Position numbers and translations under genes: made by a program. From NCBI GenBank assembly GCA_020718525.1, contig DYRX01000223.1, forward strand, positions 1-7,293: a stretch of 7,293 nucleotides of DNA. The letters are read 5' to 3'. Positions 5,292-7,293 of this stretch are shown one piece after another. Source of the stretch: Victivallis vadensis. GTDB lineage: Bacteria > Verrucomicrobiota > Lentisphaeria > Victivallales > GWF2-50-93. How positions within the stretch are numbered: position 1 is the stretch's first letter; each line of letters starts with the position of its first letter. The notes beneath the pieces are model-generated. The model was not told where the DNA came from. It ran no database searches and worked only from the letters and a program-made list of their open reading frames with translations.

Positions 5292-6659
5292 TCAGAGGGC
5301 GGAAACGAAAGTTTCCGCCTTTTTTTTCATCTTGGCGACAAAGACGCAGTCGCAGTCGGAATCCCAGGAATATATGTCGAGACAAGCGTCGCAACTGGTT
5401 CCGCCGAAAGGATTTGCAAAAGGCTCGAGCACAAAGTCGGGATTTTTTTCCAGGAAGGATGAAACAACGCCGCGGTTTTCTCTGTTGAAGATGGAGCATG
5501 TCGCATATACGAGAGTTCCACCTTTTCTGACAGATTTAGAGGCGTTTTCCAGGAGACGCCCCTGCAAGGACTGCAGTTCAGAGATCTCCGCAGAATTTGA
5601 AGTCCATTTTGCGTCAGGATTTCTTCTCCAGGTCCCCGAACAGGAGCATGGGGCATCCACAAGCACGCCATCGTATTTTTCCCAATATCTTGAAGGCTGT
5701 GAGCCCCCGTCCCAAAAAGCCGTGCGTATGTTGGATCTTTCTGCCCTTTTCGCACGTTTTTTCAAGTCTTCCAGCTTATATTCCCTGATGTCTGTCGCGT
5801 AGACGCTTCCCTTGTTTTTCATTAGAAATGACAACTGCAAAGATTTGCCTCCGGCGCCAGCGCATGCGTCCCACCATTTTTCCCCGGGATTGGCGCCGCA
5901 TGCAAGCCCTATGCACTGCGACGCTATGTCTTGAATTTCAAAGAGTCCCGACCTAAAAGAGTCCATCGTATATACATTGAGCCTGGGTTTTCCGAGCGAA
6001 ATTGCTCCGGGAACCGCATTCGAGGGAACCCCTTTTATTTCATGCTTTCCAAGATCGTCGAGAAGGCTTTGGATATTTTCCGTCTGTGCCCGAATCCATA
6101 TTGGCGGACGTTCCCAAAGAATTGGAAGAAGCCGTTCAAGCATTCTTCCGTCTGGGACCTCTGCGGCAATCCAATCGGGGGCGCTGTCTTTTCTATCGAA
6201 TGGAATATTTTTGCCGCATATGGCAAAAATGGCGGCGGATGCAATCTCCTCGCGGGTCTGTATGCGGAGTATTTTCTTCATATTTTCAGCGGAAATATCT
6301 AGCTTTCCACAGAGAATGTCCAAAATTTCTGGAGCGGCGCCCCTGTCAAGCAGTGCGGAGAAGAACATGGCTTCGTATGCGGCGCGGCGTCCAGGCAGAG
6401 GCTTTGTGGAGTCGGATATTGCTCCGGCGAAGTCTTGGATTCCCTTTTTAATGAAGCCCCAGCTCCGGAGGAAGGAGTAGAATGTGTCTGACATGAGTCT
6501 GCGGTCGCTCGATCCTAGTTTCTTGTTCGCTCTGAACTCGTCGGACGCAACCCTGTCGGCAGGATGCCCTTCTGCTATGGATCGGCGCAGGAGAATCGGC
6601 AGAGTCTCGGCGCAATTGCGCAGTCTCGCCTCGAAGATTGGATTGCTTTCTTGTCTCAC
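5292..6659 (-). CDS. rsmB: 16S rRNA m5C methyltransferase, RsmB/NOL1-NOP2-Sun family
   Basis: This 455-residue SAM-dependent enzyme should methylate C5 of a cytosine in rRNA, C967 of 16S rRNA if a true RsmB. Residues 1-150 form a helical N-terminal domain (PADRVASDEFRANKKLGSSDRR near 33-54) in the place of the NusB-like domain. The Rossmann catalytic domain shows DACAGAGGKSLQL at 264-276 (SAM motif I), YATD at 287-290, DAPCSCSGTWRRNPD at 335-349 (Cys338, motif IV) and YATCSI at 385-390 (Cys388, motif VI). These are the two family cysteines. The GTG start (6657-6659) overlaps the upstream stop as GTGA and has GGAGG 10 nt upstream. It places the protein at a normal length, whereas the in-frame ATG at 6749 would overlap the neighbour by about 90 nt. 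The last residues (KKAETFVSAL) are encoded by the hairpin of the opposing operon's terminator. A cluster CxxC...CxC at 423-438 is unusual. The exact target base is not provable here; RsmF-type specificity is an alternative. Confidence 0.9.
   Translation of the reverse strand: MRQESNPIFEARLRNCAETLPILLRRSIAEGHPADRVASDEFRANKKLGSSDRRLMSDTFYSFLRSWGFIKKGIQDFAGAISDSTKPLPGRRAAYEAMFFSALLDRGAAPEILDILCGKLDISAENMKKILRIQTREEIASAAIFAICGKNIPFDRKDSAPDWIAAEVPDGRMLERLLPILWERPPIWIRAQTENIQSLLDDLGKHEIKGVPSNAVPGAISLGKPRLNVYTMDSFRSGLFEIQDIASQCIGLACGANPGEKWWDACAGAGGKSLQLSFLMKNKGSVYATDIREYKLEDLKKRAKRAERSNIRTAFWDGGSQPSRYWEKYDGVLVDAPCSCSGTWRRNPDAKWTSNSAEISELQSLQGRLLENASKSVRKGGTLVYATCSIFNRENRGVVSSFLEKNPDFVLEPFANPFGGTSCDACLDIYSWDSDCDCVFVAKMKKKAETFVSAL
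5298..5327 (+). terminator. intrinsic terminator of the asd-mraY-murD-LysM operon
   Basis: A perfect 9-bp stem, GGCGGAAAC (5298-5306) with GTTTCCGCC (5311-5319), closes a stable GAAA tetraloop. It is followed by eight consecutive T residues (5320-5327). It lies 36 nt after the LysM stop codon. On the minus strand the stem is not followed by a T-run, so it works in the plus direction only. It lies wholly within the 3' end of the convergent rsmB reading frame. Confidence 0.93.
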
Positions 6660-7293
6660 CTGCTCCTCGCCTCCAGAAATTCGACAAGGAGATCTCCGCA
6701 CGGGCGCGAGCAGTCGAGGAGCCGGTAGTCCGCCTTGAATTCGCGGCATGCCCGCAAAAGCGCGTCATTGTGCCTGCCCAGCTCGCTCAGATACCTTTTC
6801 CTTATCGAAGACGGATCTGTGAGGATTGAATCCGAGCTTTCCATGTCAATGAAACGGGTCGGCTTCTGAAACTCAAATTTGATCTCTTCAGGCGCAAGAG
6901 CTTGGAAGACAATGAGTTCATGCTTTCTGAACCGCATGTGCCGGAGGCAGTCGAGAAGCGGCGGCAATTCTGTGAAGAAATCCGAAAAGAGCATGATCAT
7001 GGCACGCTTTCTTATTTTCTCGGCAAGCTCGTGGAGAAGCCGTGATATCTCAGTCCGCCCCGAAGGCGCCGCCGACTCGAGCAAATCCATTATTTTACGG
7101 AGATGTCTGGGACTGCTCCGGGCTGGAATGTCTTCGGTAATTTTGTCAGATATGCATTGCAGTCCGACTGCATCTCCCTGCATGACAAGGACTTGAGCAA
7201 TATGCGCCGCGAACTTTCTGCAGATATCCAGCTTCGACGGAGCTCCAATTGAAAAGCCCATCGAGGCACTGCAGTCAATGAGCATATGGCATC
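6656..7293 (-). CDS. DUF58 / von Willebrand A-like protein, C-terminal part
   Basis: The last 211 complete codons of this gene are visible; the frame is open to the right edge, so it is partial and its true start is outside. An ATG at 7283-7285 lies inside the conserved motif and is not a credible start. Counting from that Met, residues 4-8 (DCSAS, in LIDCSASMGF) are the DxSxS MIDAS loop. T78 in SGRTEI and D102 in LFSDFF complete the metal site. KLDICRKFAAHIA and QGDAVGLQCIS (36-46) match the DUF58 pattern in which helix and strand follow the MIDAS. After about residue 130 the fold gives way to a C-terminal region with a conserved-looking DYRLLDCSRP. DUF58 proteins usually sit beside a MoxR-type AAA+ ATPase and often other vWA membrane proteins; those partners would lie to the right. 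Its function is not established. Its TGA overlaps the rsmB GTG as GTGA, so both are probably co-transcribed. Confidence 0.85.
   Translation of the reverse strand, partial: CHMLIDCSASMGFSIGAPSKLDICRKFAAHIAQVLVMQGDAVGLQCISDKITEDIPARSSPRHLRKIMDLLESAAPSGRTEISRLLHELAEKIRKRAMIMLFSDFFTELPPLLDCLRHMRFRKHELIVFQALAPEEIKFEFQKPTRFIDMESSDSILTDPSSIRKRYLSELGRHNDALLRACREFKADYRLLDCSRPCGDLLVEFLEARSR

Noticed and set aside
5272..5802. 176-codon plus-strand open frame opposite rsmB
   Set aside because: The minus strand carries all RsmB motifs in this stretch. The plus-strand product has no recognisable features and begins at the terminator.
6660..6749. ATG start for the methyltransferase at 6749
   Set aside because: It would overlap the DUF58 gene by about 90 nt, and the extra 30 residues are Arg/Pro-rich shadow sequence. 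The GTG at 6657-6659 fits the family start and overlaps the stop as GTGA.

Overview
The window is ordinary chromosomal bacterial DNA of moderate GC content, almost fully coding. It carries a short cell-wall biosynthesis operon flanked by genes on the opposite strand. No tRNA, rRNA, CRISPR array, insertion sequence or phage gene was seen. The order mraY, murD, LysM-protein gene matches the order I recall from Chlamydiae (mraY-murD-nlpD-ftsW). Together with the style of the LysM protein, this suggests a member of the PVC superphylum outside Chlamydiae, for example Lentisphaerota, Kiritimatiellota or Verrucomicrobiota. That placement is inference and could not be tested here.

Layout: (1) Positions 1-431, minus strand: the N-terminal part of an RmlD-like NAD(P)-dependent sugar-nucleotide reductase, running off the left edge. 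(2) Positions 432-526: a divergent intergenic region with a good sigma70-type promoter for the rightward operon. (3) Positions 527-5261, plus strand: asd (aspartate-semialdehyde dehydrogenase), a possible 10-codon leader ORF, mraY (lipid I synthesis), murD (D-glutamate addition) and a membrane-anchored protein with three LysM domains. The spacings are 46 nt, 13 nt and a 4-nt ATGA overlap. (4) An intrinsic terminator at 5298-5327 closes this operon and lies inside the 3' end of the convergent gene. (5) Positions 5292-6659, minus strand: an RsmB/NOL1-type rRNA m5C methyltransferase starting at GTG. (6) Positions 6656-7293, minus strand: the C-terminal part of a DUF58/von Willebrand A-like protein with an intact MIDAS motif, running off the right edge and overlapping the methyltransferase start by 4 nt.

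Functionally, asd supplies the precursor of diaminopimelate, MurD extends the UDP-MurNAc-peptide on the path to the nucleotide pentapeptide, MraY transfers the finished pentapeptide to the lipid carrier, and the LysM protein probably binds the finished peptidoglycan. The operon is therefore a coherent peptidoglycan unit. No clearly novel system is present. The most interesting details are the terminator read as the methyltransferase C-terminus, the leader mini-ORF stop-start coupled to mraY, the divergent cysteine-containing third LysM domain, and a cysteine cluster near the methyltransferase C-terminus.
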